DNA of 64,000 nt from Corynebacterium halotolerans (GCF_001056295.1 NZ_JVMD01000012.1:1-64000); one strand, 5' to 3'; positions 9,923 through 18,594 are shown, counted from the stretch's first letter. Numbers and translations: made by a program. Notes: generated by a model not told the origin, from the sequence alone.

Positions 9923-11944
9923 ATGACCACCGGCGACGAACTCCTCTCCGGCCGCTACCGGCTCGGCGGGCTCATCGGCGTCGGCGGCATGTCCGACGTC
10001 TACTCCGCCAACGACACGTTGCTCGGCCGCGAGGTCGCGGTGAAGATGATGCGCGCGGACCTCGCGCGCGACGAGAACTTCCTCGAACGCTTCCGCCGCG
10101 AAGCCAAGAACGCGGCGTTCCTCAATCACCCGGTCATCGTCTCCGTCTTCGACACCGGCGAGACCGCCGGCCCGATGGGCACGGTGCCGTACATCGTCAT
10201 GGAGCTGGTGCAGGGCGAGACCCTGCGCGACATCGTGCGCCGCGAGGGCCCGATGGATCCGCGGCGGGCGGCGTCGATCCTGGCGGACGTGTGCGACGCC
10301 CTGGATTTCTCGCACCAGCAGGGCATCATCCACCGCGACGTGAAGCCGGCGAACATCATGCTGACCAACACCGGCGCGGTGAAGGTCATGGACTTCGGCA
10401 TCGCCCGCGCGATGGGCGATTCGACGACCATGACGCAGACCGCGGCGGTGATCGGCACGGCGCAGTACCTGTCGCCGGAGCAGGCGCGCGGCAAGACCGC
10501 CGATGCGCGCTCGGACATCTACAGCCTCGGCTGCGTGTTCTTCGAGTCGTTGACCGGCCAGCCGCCGTTCACGGGCGAAACGCCCCTGTCGGTGGCGTAC
10601 CAGCATGTCCAGGACGATCCCCCGTTGCCGTCGAGCCTGGTCGGCGGGCTTTCCGACGAAGAAGGCACGGCGCTGGATGCGGTATTGCTCACGGCGATGG
10701 CCAAGGATCCCTCGGAGCGGTACGACACGGCGGCGGATTTCGCCGAGGAGCTGCGCCGCATCAGCCGTGGCGAGATCCCGCTGGCCGCGCTGCCGCATCT
10801 GGACGACGACGAACCCACGACGGCGATGGCCGCCGCCGGTCCGTCGACCAGGACGCGCACCGCCGCCGCGGCGGGTGCCGGAGCGGGCGCCGCCGCCACT
10901 CCGCGGCGATCGGATGCCGCACCGGCCCGTCGCAAAGCGGGCGAGGCCGCCCAGCGCGAGGACGAGAACAAGCGGGCGCGGCTGGCCACCATCGCGTGGC
11001 TGGCCGTCGCGGTGCTGTTGCTCGGCGGGGTGGGCATGGTGTCCTACAACCTGTTCACCAACGCCGGGCAGAACCAGTCCGTGGCCATCCCGCAGGTCGA
11101 GGGGATGCCCGCCGACCAGGCGCAGAAGATGCTCGAGGACGCCGGTTTCAAGGTGGACCGCCGCGACGAGCCGCACCCGGACATCGCACGCGGGTTCGTG
11201 ATCGGCACCGAGCCGTCGTTCGGGTCGGGGCTGCCCAAGGGGTCGTCGGTGGTGCTGAAGGTGTCGTCGGGCCGCGAGATCACCGACGTCCCGGACGTGC
11301 GCGACAAGCCCGCCGAGGAGGCGCGGAAGCTCCTGGAGGAGGCCGGCCTGCAGGTCGACCCGTCGCTGCGCGAGCAGGCGTCGCCCGACATCAAACGCGG
11401 GCACGTCATCGACCAGTCGCCGGCCGCGGGATCGCAGGTGTCCAAGGGCACGCGCGTGACTCTGACGGTGTCGTCCGGCCCGGAGACCCGGACGGTGCCC
11501 GACGTCGCGGGCCAGGATCTGGAGTCGGCGCGCACGACGCTGGAATCCGCCGGCTTCGTGGTCCAGGTCGTCGAAGTCGACTCGCCCGAGCCGGAGGGCC
11601 GCGTCCTCGAGGTGCCGCAGGCCGGCGAGCGCCTGCCCACCGGCACCGCCATCGAGGTCCGCGTGTCGCGCGGCAACCAGGTGCGCATGCCGGACCTGCA
11701 GGGCCGCAAGTTCGGGGAGGCCGAACGGATGCTTCGCGACGCCGGGTTCACCGGCACGATCAACCGCCGCGAGGTCACGACCCTCGACCCGACGCGAGTC
11801 GACACCGTCAACGGGCAGCGCCCGGCCCGCGATGGCGTCGTGGGCAAGGGCGGAACCGTCGAACTGGAGGTCTTCGTCCTGGGCGTGAGCAACCCGCCCG
11901 AGGACGACGGCGGGCTGCCCGTCCCGAGATTGCCCGGGAATTGA
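9923..11944 (+). CDS. pknB: PknB, PASTA-domain Ser/Thr protein kinase
   Basis: PknB is the main wall-sensing kinase; its PASTA domains bind muropeptides and lipid II. The kinase domain (about 10-275) has GVGGMSDV, Lys 41 in VAVKMM, HRDVKPAN near 137, DFG near 157 and an activation loop with TMTQTAAVIGTAQYLSPE, whose threonines correspond to the known autophosphorylation sites. A membrane helix lies near 352-373. Four PASTA repeats follow, each opening with a motif such as VPDVRDK, VPDVAGQ or MPDLQGR. A good ribosome site (GAAGGGAG) precedes ATG 9923. Last gene of the operon. Confidence 0.97.
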   Translation: MTTGDELLSGRYRLGGLIGVGGMSDVYSANDTLLGREVAVKMMRADLARDENFLERFRREAKNAAFLNHPVIVSVFDTGETAGPMGTVPYIVMELVQGETLRDIVRREGPMDPRRAASILADVCDALDFSHQQGIIHRDVKPANIMLTNTGAVKVMDFGIARAMGDSTTMTQTAAVIGTAQYLSPEQARGKTADARSDIYSLGCVFFESLTGQPPFTGETPLSVAYQHVQDDPPLPSSLVGGLSDEEGTALDAVLLTAMAKDPSERYDTAADFAEELRRISRGEIPLAALPHLDDDEPTTAMAAAGPSTRTRTAAAAGAGAGAAATPRRSDAAPARRKAGEAAQREDENKRARLATIAWLAVAVLLLGGVGMVSYNLFTNAGQNQSVAIPQVEGMPADQAQKMLEDAGFKVDRRDEPHPDIARGFVIGTEPSFGSGLPKGSSVVLKVSSGREITDVPDVRDKPAEEARKLLEEAGLQVDPSLREQASPDIKRGHVIDQSPAAGSQVSKGTRVTLTVSSGPETRTVPDVAGQDLESARTTLESAGFVVQVVEVDSPEPEGRVLEVPQAGERLPTGTAIEVRVSRGNQVRMPDLQGRKFGEAERMLRDAGFTGTINRREVTTLDPTRVDTVNGQRPARDGVVGKGGTVELEVFVLGVSNPPEDDGGLPVPRLPGN

Positions 11945-11976
11945 AGGTGGTAGCCACGTAGGCGCCACCGACGACC

Positions 11977-12012
11977 GAGGCCCGGTCCCTTCCGATGGAG
12001 GGGCCGGGCCTC
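11977..12012. terminator. Strong hairpin between pknB and the convergent amidotransferase gene
   Basis: 14-base arms (GAGGCCCGGTCCCT and its partner, with one G-T pair) surround an 8-base loop. It lies between two convergent genes and has no U tract on either side, so it is a probable but atypical bidirectional terminator. Confidence 0.5.
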
Positions 12013-12098
12013 GTCGCGTGTGCGGGGTCGGTCGGGGTGGTGCGTCCGGAACCGGTTGATCGCGGGCGCCCGCGATCGTGACCGCGACCGCCGCCGGG

Positions 12099-12764
12099 TC
12101 AGCCGGCGACGACGTCGTCGAAGGCGCGCTGGTACCCGGCCTGCTCCTCCTCGAGCGACGCGAGCAGGGACTCGGGGTAGGACCCGCCGGCCTCCGCCAG
12201 CCAGTTCGCCAGCATGCGGTGGCCGTACTGGGTGAGCACGGATTCGGGGTGGAACTGCACCCCGTGGATGGGCAGGTCGCGGTGGCGCATGGCCATGAGC
12301 ATCCCGGAGGGGGTGTGCGCGGTGGCGATGAGCTCGTCGGGAAGCGTCTTTTCGTTGATGGTCAGCGAGTGGTACCGCGTCGCCGTGAACGGGACGGGCA
12401 GGTCGCGCAGCACGCCGGTGCCGTCGTGGGACACCGGGGAGGTCTTGCCGTGGAGCAGCTCGTCGGCGCGGACGACGGTGGCGCCGAAGACCTCGCCGAT
12501 GGCCTGATGGCCCAGGCACACGCCGAGCAGCGGGGTGCGCGCGTCGGCGCAGGCGCGGACCATCGCGGGGGTTTGCCCGGCGTCGGCGGGGGTGCCGGGG
12601 CCGGGCGACAGCAGGACGGCGTCGAAGTCGCGGGCGACGGCGGTGGGGTCCGCGAGCCGTTCGTCGTCGTTGCGCCACACGGTCGTCGACTCACCGAGCT
12701 GGCCGAGGTACTGGACCAGATTGAAGACGAAGCTGTCATAGTTGTCGACGACGAGGATGCGCAT
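12099..12764 (-). CDS. pabA: Class I glutamine amidotransferase, PabA/TrpG type
   Basis: This is the glutaminase subunit that supplies ammonia to aminodeoxychorismate synthase (folate) or anthranilate synthase (tryptophan). The catalytic triad is visible: Cys in [12 protein letters not shown], and His and Glu in [22 protein letters not shown] forms the oxyanion part. 221 residues is the normal length. Location next to pknB/crgA matches the gene called trpG in M. tuberculosis (Rv0013). Because no trp genes are nearby, PabA is the safer role. Glutamine hydrolysis is sure; the synthase partner is not visible here. Confidence 0.88.
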   Translation of the reverse strand: MRILVVDNYDSFVFNLVQYLGQLGESTTVWRNDDERLADPTAVARDFDAVLLSPGPGTPADAGQTPAMVRACADARTPLLGVCLGHQAIGEVFGATVVRADELLHGKTSPVSHDGTGVLRDLPVPFTATRYHSLTINEKTLPDELIATAHTPSGMLMAMRHRDLPIHGVQFHPESVLTQYGHRMLANWLAEAGGSYPESLLASLEEEQAGYQRAFDDVVAG

Positions 12765-12913
12765 GGGCCAGAATCATACTGGTAGATTGGTCGCAGATGA
12801 GGGCCGGGCGCCGTTTTCCGGCGCCTCCCGCCCCGGTGGCCGCCGCGCCGATCGCGAGCATCGGCCGCGACGAGCGACCACGAGCACCGACTACGAGATG
12901 GAATGGGGACCCG

Positions 12914-13183
12914 ATGCCCAAGGCAAAGGTGAATCGCACGACCAACGCGCCGGCCGGCGGCTCCGGGGTCAGCCGCACCCCGGTGAAGATCAACACCACC
13001 CAGACCCCGACGTGGTACAAGATCATCATGTTTGGCCTGATGGCCGTGGGCCTGCTGTGGCTGGTGGTCAACTACATCGCGGGCCCGAAGATCCCGTTCA
13101 TGGTGGACCTCAACGCCTGGAACTACGTCATCGGCTTCGGCATGTTCGTCCTGGGCCTGCTGATGACCATGGGTTGGCGCTGA
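12914..13183 (+). CDS. crgA: CrgA, cell-division membrane protein
   Basis: CrgA is a small division regulator of actinobacteria that interacts with FtsZ and PBPs and helps assemble the divisome. The 89 residues begin [10 protein letters not shown], with two membrane helices (about 36-56 and 68-86) and a Pro-rich loop ([16 protein letters not shown]) between them. ATG 12914 is preceded by GGGGA. It is divergent from the pabA-like gene, so both promoters lie in the 150 bases between. Confidence 0.94.
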   Translation: MPKAKVNRTTNAPAGGSGVSRTPVKINTTQTPTWYKIIMFGLMAVGLLWLVVNYIAGPKIPFMVDLNAWNYVIGFGMFVLGLLMTMGWR

Positions 13184-13215
13184 CGCCTCACCCAAGTCGG
13201 CTTCCGGCTTTTCCC

Positions 13216-13247
13216 ACGCCCCGCGCTTCGTGCGCGGGGCGTTTTTC
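13216..13247 (+). terminator. Rho-independent terminator after crgA
   Basis: The 11-base arms ACGCCCCGCGC and GCGCGGGGCGT with loop TTCGT are followed by TTTTTCTTT, 33 bases after the crgA stop. Confidence 0.88.
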
Positions 13248-13500
13248 TTTGGCGAGGCCTTCTTCTTCGGCGGAGTGGTCGTCGTACCGGGGCCTTTCCT
13301 CGTCTGAATTCGGCTTGATCCGGATTCTTCTATCTTCGCGCCGTTCTCCGTGCTGAAACGTCTTTGTCCGGGACGCTCCTGCTTCCGGACGGATCCACTT
13401 TTGCCCGGGTGCGGGGGTACTTTACGACGCCCATGTACCCCCGGATCGGGCAACAGTTGACGCCAATCGCCGGTTGATGGGCCGGGGACCCTTGTCGAAG
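13248..13500. other. Gene-free stretch leading into the DnaA-box cluster
   Basis: No convincing coding frame is seen. Reading frames across it lack codon bias and ribosome sites. It connects the crgA terminator with the DnaA-box cluster. Confidence 0.6.
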
Positions 13501-13899
13501 TTATCCACAGAAAACTGTGTATCAACGGTGTAATTTGTGGATGAACGGTGTTCCTCCGCTGTGGACACCTGTGGATGGTTTCGACGACGATTTCCGTAAA
13601 GTTCCCCGACTAACACCGTGTGAAACTGTCCACATTCTCCACAGCCTGTGGATGATCCTGTGCACAACACGAGCAGATACCCCAGTGGGTCTCGTCGTAA
13701 CCCCTTGTTCACCTGATTTTCAACGGTTTCGCACGGCTTTTCGTAAATTACAACAGTGGAATTATCCACAAGTGTGGACATCCCTGTGGAGCTTTCGGAG
13801 AACGCCGTTCGTTTCCTACGGTTGCGTCGTAAAGTGATCAAAACCTTGATGGATGGGTGGACGGACCGTCGAGAAAACCATCCACAGGGCTGTGGACAT
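13501..13899. promoter_or_regulatory. Dense cluster of DnaA-box-like sites outside the dnaA region
   Basis: Two perfect DnaA boxes TTATCCACA are at 13501-13509 and 13762-13770. Near matches, on both strands, are at 13536-13544 and 13647-13655 (both TCATCCACA reversed), 13635-13643 (TTCTCCACA), 13560-13568, 13570-13578, 13626-13634, 13659-13667, 13773-13781, 13878-13886 and 13891-13899. A 30-base stretch ending at the second perfect box (13739-13768) is about 70% A+T in an otherwise GC-rich region. The motif TCGTAAA or CCGTAAA recurs three times. The structure resembles an origin or a DnaA-titrating locus; no coding gene covers it. Confidence 0.8.
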
Positions 13900-13999
13900 G
13901 TGGAAGACGCCCCCTCCCCCACTACCCCTGAAGTTCACATCGAGAGTTCGCACATGTGCAGCCAACGATTCACTCCGTGCTTCGGGCCTCCCCCGGCCC

Positions 14000-14081
14000 C
14001 ACCCGCCCGATTCGCAGGCGGCCTCCCCTCCGTAGCCGCAAACCCACCCCGATTCGCAGGCGGCCTCCCCTCCGTCCCTGC
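14000..14081. repeat. Tandem 42-bp repeats before the interrupted palindrome
   Basis: Two units with a 42-base period share GATTCGCAGGCGGCCTCCCC (GATTCGCAGG at 14009 and at 14051). The third unit would run into the palindrome arm at 14082. No gene is present here. Confidence 0.75.
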
Positions 14082-14131
14082 TAACCCACCCCGAATGCGC
14101 AGAGCCACCCGTTACAGCAGGTGGGTCTGCA
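14082..14131. repeat. Left half of a nested palindromic repeat, split by the IS481 element
   Basis: Arm TAACCCACCCCGAATG (14082-14097) is followed by an inner arm ending in CAGCAGGTGGGTCTGCA. The matching right arm, CATTCGGGGTGGGTTTA, is found 1.6 kb away at 15744-15760 beyond the IS. An uninterrupted copy of the same palindrome is at 59589-59654. Bases 14114-14131 are duplicated at 15726-15743. Confidence 0.8.
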
Positions 14132-14148
14132 TGTCATGTCTCATGACT

Positions 14149-14244
14149 TATGGGACACGGATTGTCATCACATATGGGACACCATGTCTCATCACTTCCG
14201 GGACACGGAGTGTCACAGCATTCGGGACACTCCGGCCACCCACG
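14149..14244 (+). repeat. Four 24-bp iterons at the left IS481 end
   Basis: Units start at 14149, 14173, 14197 and 14221. Each has GGGACAC at the same place and the first three have a TGTCA/TCTCA block. They are probably transposase binding sites. Confidence 0.8.
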
Positions 14245-14251
14245 CTGGGGC

Positions 14252-15640
14252 ATGCGCCTTACTCGTCAGCAACGCCACCGCATCGCAGAGTTCGATCCGA
14301 TCCGCGACCAGATGACCGTGGTGGACTTCTGCACGATGCTCAAGATCAGCACCTCGACGTACTACCGCGTCCGATCCCGCGTCGACGAGCTGGGCATCAC
14401 CGGAATCCACCACGACTCCACCGCCCCGCATAACCCCCGGCGTCGCTACGGCGACGACATCCGCGACCTCATCGTCGACGCACACCTGGAATTGAAAAAC
14501 GACGGGTGGGACGCCGGGGCCATCTCCATCCACGACCACCTGATCCGCCACCACCACCTGGCGGCCACACCATCGGTGTCGACCATCCACAGAATCCTGT
14601 CCGCCCGTGGGCTGACCAGTGTCAATGCCCGCAAAAGACCCCGGGCGTCGTACCGCCGGTTCGCCCGTGACAAAGCGATGGAACTGTGGCAACTCGACGG
14701 TTTCACCCACTACCTGGCCGATGACGCCGCCACCAAGGTCACCGTCTATCAGCTCATCGATGACGCCACCCGACTCGACTTGGGCTCCCACGCCGTCATC
14801 GGCGCGGAATCCACCGCCGGCGCGGTATCCACGCTCACCGCGGCAATCGACGCCTACGGCGCCCCGGTGGCAGTCCTCACCGACAACGGCCCGGCCTTTG
14901 CGATGTACCGCTGGGGCCGGGTCAGCGCCACCGAGCGGTTCCTGGCCGGCGTGGGCACCCGGTCCATCACCGGGCGTCCGGCCCACCCACGTACCCAGGG
15001 CAAAACCGAACGATCCCACCGCACACTGCGGCTCTACCTTGCCGCCCACCCGGCCACCACCATCGACGCCCTCAACGCGACCATCGCCGACTACCGCGAC
15101 CGCTACAACAACCAACGCTCCCATCAGGCGTTTCGCACCACCCGAGGAAGGCTTTCCCCCAACGAGGCATGGGAGGTGGCCGGCCAAGCAGACTCCCCAC
15201 CGGCGCCCATCCCGCCCGACGAGCTCTACCGCCGGGCCCTGGCCTACCGCACCACCACCGCCACCGCCGCACCGGTGGCGGACGTCGTCGTCGACGCCCG
15301 AACAGGCGGCGAGGTCTTCGATGATGACGACCTGGTCTTCGATGCCGGGCTCGAGGCCGCCGACGACGGCGGTGCCGGTGACATCGTCACGGTCAACGGC
15401 CGCGGCATCATCGGCATCGGGCCGGTGAAGCTCTACGTCGGCGCCCCATGGGTGGGAAGGAAGCTGATCAGATTGCCTGAGCCCCGGCAGCTGACCTTCT
15501 TCTGCGCGATCGAGGGCCATGCGGTGTGCAGCGTGCCGCAGCCGTTGCCGGTGTCATTGCGGGGCAGGGTGAACATCTCGTCGATTCCGGGGGCGTGGCA
15601 CCGGGACCCGCCGAGGATCAACGGCAAACGCACGCGGTAA
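14252..15640 (+). CDS. IS481-family transposase
   Basis: This is the DDE transposase of the element, about 462 residues. The N-terminal helix-turn-helix region has MTVVDFCTMLKISTSTYYR. The rve core contains Asp in LWQLDGFTHYL, Asp in VAVLTDNGPAF and Glu in RTQGKTERSHRTLR. YNNQRSHQAF, typical of IS481, follows. The C-terminal domain keeps the family's Gly-rich beta segment (VTVNGRGIIGIG, LYVGAPWVGRK). I chose ATG 14252, where recognisable protein begins; the upstream frame only translates the iterons. No stop or frameshift interrupts the gene. Confidence 0.9.
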   Translation: MRLTRQQRHRIAEFDPIRDQMTVVDFCTMLKISTSTYYRVRSRVDELGITGIHHDSTAPHNPRRRYGDDIRDLIVDAHLELKNDGWDAGAISIHDHLIRHHHLAATPSVSTIHRILSARGLTSVNARKRPRASYRRFARDKAMELWQLDGFTHYLADDAATKVTVYQLIDDATRLDLGSHAVIGAESTAGAVSTLTAAIDAYGAPVAVLTDNGPAFAMYRWGRVSATERFLAGVGTRSITGRPAHPRTQGKTERSHRTLRLYLAAHPATTIDALNATIADYRDRYNNQRSHQAFRTTRGRLSPNEAWEVAGQADSPPAPIPPDELYRRALAYRTTTATAAPVADVVVDARTGGEVFDDDDLVFDAGLEAADDGGAGDIVTVNGRGIIGIGPVKLYVGAPWVGRKLIRLPEPRQLTFFCAIEGHAVCSVPQPLPVSLRGRVNISSIPGAWHRDPPRINGKRTR

Positions 15641-15711
15641 CCCGCACACCGCGGTGTCCCACATGTTGTGACACTCCCTGTCCCATATGTGATGACAATC
15701 CGTGTCCCATA
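15640..15711 (-). repeat. Three 24-bp iterons at the right IS481 end
   Basis: Units at 15688-15711, 15664-15687 and 15640-15663 on the minus strand repeat the GGGACA-TGTCA pattern. The outermost unit is identical over 24 bases to the first unit at the left end. Confidence 0.8.
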
Positions 15712-15725
15712 TGTAGTGACACAGC

Positions 15726-15760
15726 ACAGCAGGTGGGTCTGCACATTCGGGGTGGGTTTA
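15726..15760. repeat. Right half of the palindromic repeat split by the IS481 element
   Basis: Bases 15726-15743 duplicate 14114-14131, then CATTCGGGGTGGGTTTA (15744-15760) pairs with the left arm at 14082-14097. Confidence 0.8.
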
Positions 15761-15879
15761 GCGTCTGGAGGCGCTGCACGCTGCCCTGCGTCCGTGCCTC
15801 GGTGCGGCGGTGTCTCGGTGCGCGGGTTCCTTCGTGCGGCGGCTCCTCTCTTCGCCGGTCCTGCCTTCCCTCGGGCATG

Positions 15880-15914
15880 AAAAAACGCCGGCGGACGTGA
15901 TGTCCGCCGGCGTC
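15880..15914 (-). terminator. Rho-independent terminator after ppiA
   Basis: On the minus strand the arms CGCCGGCGGACAT/ATGTCCGCCGGCG (imperfect at the loop) are followed by TTTTTT. It is about 45 bases past the cyclophilin stop. Confidence 0.85.
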
Positions 15915-15955
15915 GGGGCCGGATGTCGGCGCTGGCCGGGCGATCCGGCCGGGAA

Positions 15956-16486
15956 TTACTTGGCGATGTCGATGCCGGTGATGACGACCGGCTCGAGCGG
16001 GCGATCCCAGTGGTCGGTGGCGACGCGCGCGATCTCGTCGACGACCTTGCGGGAATCGTCGTCGGCGACCTCGCCGAAGATGGTGTGGTTGCCGTTGAGG
16101 TGCGGCGTCGGCACGACGGTGATGAAGAACTGCGAGCCGTTGGTGCCGCGGCCGCCGCGCTTGCCGGCGTTGGCCATGGCCAGCAGGTACGGGCGGTCGA
16201 ACTGGAGCTCCGGGTGGATCTCGTCGTCGAAGTTGTAGCCCGGGCCGCCGGTGCCGGTGCCCAGCGGGTCGCCGCCCTGGATCATGAAGCCGGCGATGAT
16301 GCGGTGGAACACCGCCTCGTCGTAGAACGGGCCGGACTCGGTGCCGGAGGCGTTCTGCCCGGAGTACTCCTTCGTACCCTCGGCGAGGCCGACGAAGTTG
16401 TCGACGGTCACGGGCGCGTGGTTGCCAAACAGGTCGATGACGATGTCACCGTGGTTGGTGTGGACGGTTGCGGTGGCGGTTTTCAT
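15956..16486 (-). CDS. ppiA: Peptidyl-prolyl cis-trans isomerase A (cyclophilin)
   Basis: This is a cytosolic cyclophilin that isomerises prolyl bonds, 176 residues with no signal peptide. Core motifs are FHRIIAGFMIQGGD (catalytic Arg and the hydrophobic pocket), NGSQFFITV and HTIFGEV. ATG 16486 (MKTATATVHT) was chosen over an in-frame ATG nine codons upstream because the domain begins here and AGGTG lies just before it. The position between crgA and gyrA matches M. tuberculosis ppiA (Rv0009). Confidence 0.93.
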   Translation of the reverse strand: MKTATATVHTNHGDIVIDLFGNHAPVTVDNFVGLAEGTKEYSGQNASGTESGPFYDEAVFHRIIAGFMIQGGDPLGTGTGGPGYNFDDEIHPELQFDRPYLLAMANAGKRGGRGTNGSQFFITVVPTPHLNGNHTIFGEVADDDSRKVVDEIARVATDHWDRPLEPVVITGIDIAK

Positions 16487-16797
16487 GGTCACCTGGCCGA
16501 GGATACCGGCCATTCCGCGACTTCATCAACGACGGTCGGCGCGGCGGACGACGCAGGACCTGACACGGCGGACGACTCGGCGTACGCCACGAGCCAACCC
16601 GGCGGGCCACACAGCGGACGACGCGGCGCCTCCGGCGGCACCCGAGGACGGGGCGGCGCAACTGCGGGACATCCGCGGACCCGCCACCGGAGCGGCCGGA
16701 AATGAATACGCTGGAAGGTGAACATCGTGCCATCGTGCGCCCGCACCGGGCGCTCGGCCACGGAGACTGTCCACACTGACGAGGAGAGCACCACACC

Positions 16798-18033
16798 ATG
16801 TACCCCAGCACCGTTTCGCTGGCTCTCAAGGGCGCCAAGTCGGCTTACGAGACATACGCCGACTACCGCGACAAGAAGGCCGCAGAACTGTACGACACGT
16901 TGCAAGACGCAAAGAAGGTCGCGGAAAAGCGGAACAAGGAGACCATGAAGAAGGCCTCGGCGCTCGCCGATCAGGCCCGTGACCAGCTCCAGGACTTCGG
17001 CGACGACGTCGCCTCCGAGGCCGGCGACCTGCGCGAGCGCGCCGCCGACGGCGTGGCCGACCTGAAGAAGGCCGGAGAGAAGAACCGCAAGCAGAGCGCC
17101 AAGAAGGTAGCCAAGCTGCGCAAGAAGGCCGACAAGAAGGGCTGGAAGGCCCGCCGCGAGGCCAAGAAGACCCGCAAGGATCTGGCCAAGCGCGCGAAGG
17201 CCGGCCGCAAGGACCTGGAGAAGAAGGTCCAGCAGACCGCCGACAAGCTGTCGGGCAAGGAGGCGCGCCGCGCCAAGGCCGGCCGCATCGCCACCGGTTC
17301 GATCATCTTCGCGGTCGTCGCCGCCGTCGTCGCCGCGATCGTCTGGAAGCTGAAGTCCGGCGACAAGATGCCGGTCGATCCCGCCCCGGTGAAGCAGAAG
17401 GCCGCGGAGGTCAAGGACACCGTCGCCGCGAAGGCCGCGGAAGCCAAGGACGCCGCCGCCGACAAGGCCGCCGAGGTCAAGGACGCCGCCGCCGACAAGG
17501 CCGCCGAGGTCAAGGACGCCGCGGAGAAGAAGGCCGATCAGGCCAAGGCCGCGGCCGACGAGAAGGCCGCCGCCGCGAAGTCCACCACGGCCGCCGCCCA
17601 GGCCGACGCCGCCGACAAGCGCGCCGACGCCGCCGAGAAGGCCGCGGAGAAGGCCGAGGACGCCAAGAAGGCCGCGGAAAAGAAGGCGGCCGAGGAGCGC
17701 GCCACCGCCGAGAAGAAGACCCAGGAGGCCAAGGCCGCCGAGGAGAAGGCCGCCGCGGAGTCGCAGAAGGAGGCCGCGAAGGCCGGCGGCGCCAAGTCCA
17801 CCGACGCCGACGTTTCCGGCGACGTCGCCCCGACCGAGGTGAAGGTCCAGTCCGAGGTCAAGGCCCCGAAGGCGAACGCCCCGAAGCCGGGCGGCGCGAA
17901 GGGCGCGGCCCCGAAGCCGGGTGCGGCCAAGGGCAAGGGCAACGCCCCCAAGCCGGGCGCCCCGAACCCGGGCCAGATGCCGGAGCAGGTTGACGAGGCC
18001 CCGAAGCCGATCCTCGACGACGAGAACAAGTAA
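16798..18033 (+). CDS. Ala/Lys-rich coiled-coil single-pass membrane protein
   Basis: Unknown function. The 411 residues start with a highly charged helical region rich in Lys (about 25-160), then a single membrane helix (about 163-183, IIFAVVAAVVAAIVW), a long helical region with LEA-like repeats such as KAAEVKDAAAD, and a Pro/Gly/Lys tail. The composition predicts coiled coils on both sides of the membrane, and the repeats make domain calls unreliable. It somewhat resembles DUF5324-type proteins found near gyrA in other actinobacteria, by composition only. Ribosome site GAGGAG precedes ATG 16798. Divergent from ppiA. Confidence 0.8.
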   Translation: MYPSTVSLALKGAKSAYETYADYRDKKAAELYDTLQDAKKVAEKRNKETMKKASALADQARDQLQDFGDDVASEAGDLRERAADGVADLKKAGEKNRKQSAKKVAKLRKKADKKGWKARREAKKTRKDLAKRAKAGRKDLEKKVQQTADKLSGKEARRAKAGRIATGSIIFAVVAAVVAAIVWKLKSGDKMPVDPAPVKQKAAEVKDTVAAKAAEAKDAAADKAAEVKDAAADKAAEVKDAAEKKADQAKAAADEKAAAAKSTTAAAQADAADKRADAAEKAAEKAEDAKKAAEKKAAEERATAEKKTQEAKAAEEKAAAESQKEAAKAGGAKSTDADVSGDVAPTEVKVQSEVKAPKANAPKPGGAKGAAPKPGAAKGKGNAPKPGAPNPGQMPEQVDEAPKPILDDENK

Positions 18034-18081
18034 CCGGCACGGCGGCCGACCCTTGCATCGGCCCCGCCACCGAACGACGAC

Positions 18082-18120
18082 GCGGCGCCCTCCCGAAACA
18101 CTCGGGAGGGCGCCGCTTTC
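18082..18120. terminator. Strong hairpin terminator after the coiled-coil gene
   Basis: Perfect 15-base arms (GCGGCGCCCTCCCGA and its complement) with a 5-base loop are followed by TTTCGTTT. It lies between this gene and the convergent tRNA genes. Confidence 0.8.
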
Positions 18121-18207
18121 GTTTGCCCCGAAACGCGAAAGCCCCCGCCGGCGAACCGACGGGGCTTCGTTGCGCGGATCCTGCGTGGGCCACGCAGGGA
18201 TCTGTCG

Positions 18208-18280
18208 TGGAGCATAGGAGAATCGAACTCCTGACCCCCACCTTGCAAAGGTGGTGCTCTACCAATTGAGCTAATGCCCC
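18208..18280 (-). tRNA. tRNA-Ala (anticodon TGC)
   Basis: Minus strand: acceptor GGGGCAT pairs with ATGCTCC, and the anticodon loop TTTGCAA lies within CACC/GGTG. The T arm is CAGGAGTTCGAATCTCCT. CCA is not encoded. It follows tRNA-Ile, the usual pair near gyrA in this order. Confidence 0.95.
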
Positions 18281-18346
18281 GGTTCACGGAAAACGGGAAA
18301 CCCCGCGTCGACGAGCTTTCGACTTCGTCGGCGCGGGGCCCGTTCG

Positions 18347-18423
18347 TGGTGGGCCTAGGAGGACTTGAACCTCCGACCCCTTCGTTATCAGCGAAGTGCT
18401 CTAACCGCCTGAGCTATAGGCCC
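18347..18423 (-). tRNA. tRNA-Ile (anticodon GAT), CCA encoded
   Basis: Minus strand: acceptor GGGCCTA pairs with TAGGCCC, with anticodon GAT in the loop between CTTCG and CGAAG and T arm GGAGGTTCAAGTCCTCC. CCA is encoded at 18347-18349. It lies 66 bases upstream of tRNA-Ala in the direction of transcription. Confidence 0.95.
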
Positions 18424-18594
18424 CTGAACCGGGATATAACTTAACCCGGACGCTCGCGGGATACCAAATCGGCAGGTCAACAACCTTTTTGGGCTTCGCT
18501 TCCGTCGCACTCGCAAGCACGCCTCCGGCGGCTTTCCGCTTGACGACGGCCACGTGGGCGTCGTCAAGCGGGAAGCCCCGCCATTCAACGTCCG

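Larger units (their letters stand above)
14132..15725 (+). mobile_element. IS481-family insertion sequence with iterated ends
   Basis: One transposase gene is flanked by inverted ends. The outermost matching end segments (14137-14160 and 15700-15723 reversed) agree at most positions, including TATGGGACACGG. Behind each end are 24-base iterons: four units on the left and three on the right. An identical 18-base direct repeat ending in GGTGGGTCTGCA flanks the element (14114-14131 and 15726-15743), consistent with a long target duplication as reported for the IS1202-like branch of this superfamily. Exact termini are inferred from those repeats. Confidence 0.8.

Noticed and set aside
13422-13922. 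A 166-residue open frame on the minus strand through the DnaA-box cluster
   Set aside because: It only translates the repeated box motifs, has no ribosome site, and matches no family; the region is better explained as a DnaA-binding locus.
14149-14244. 24-bp repeats considered as a CRISPR array
   Set aside because: Units are contiguous without spacers, mirror each other at the two ends of one IS, and no cas gene is present.
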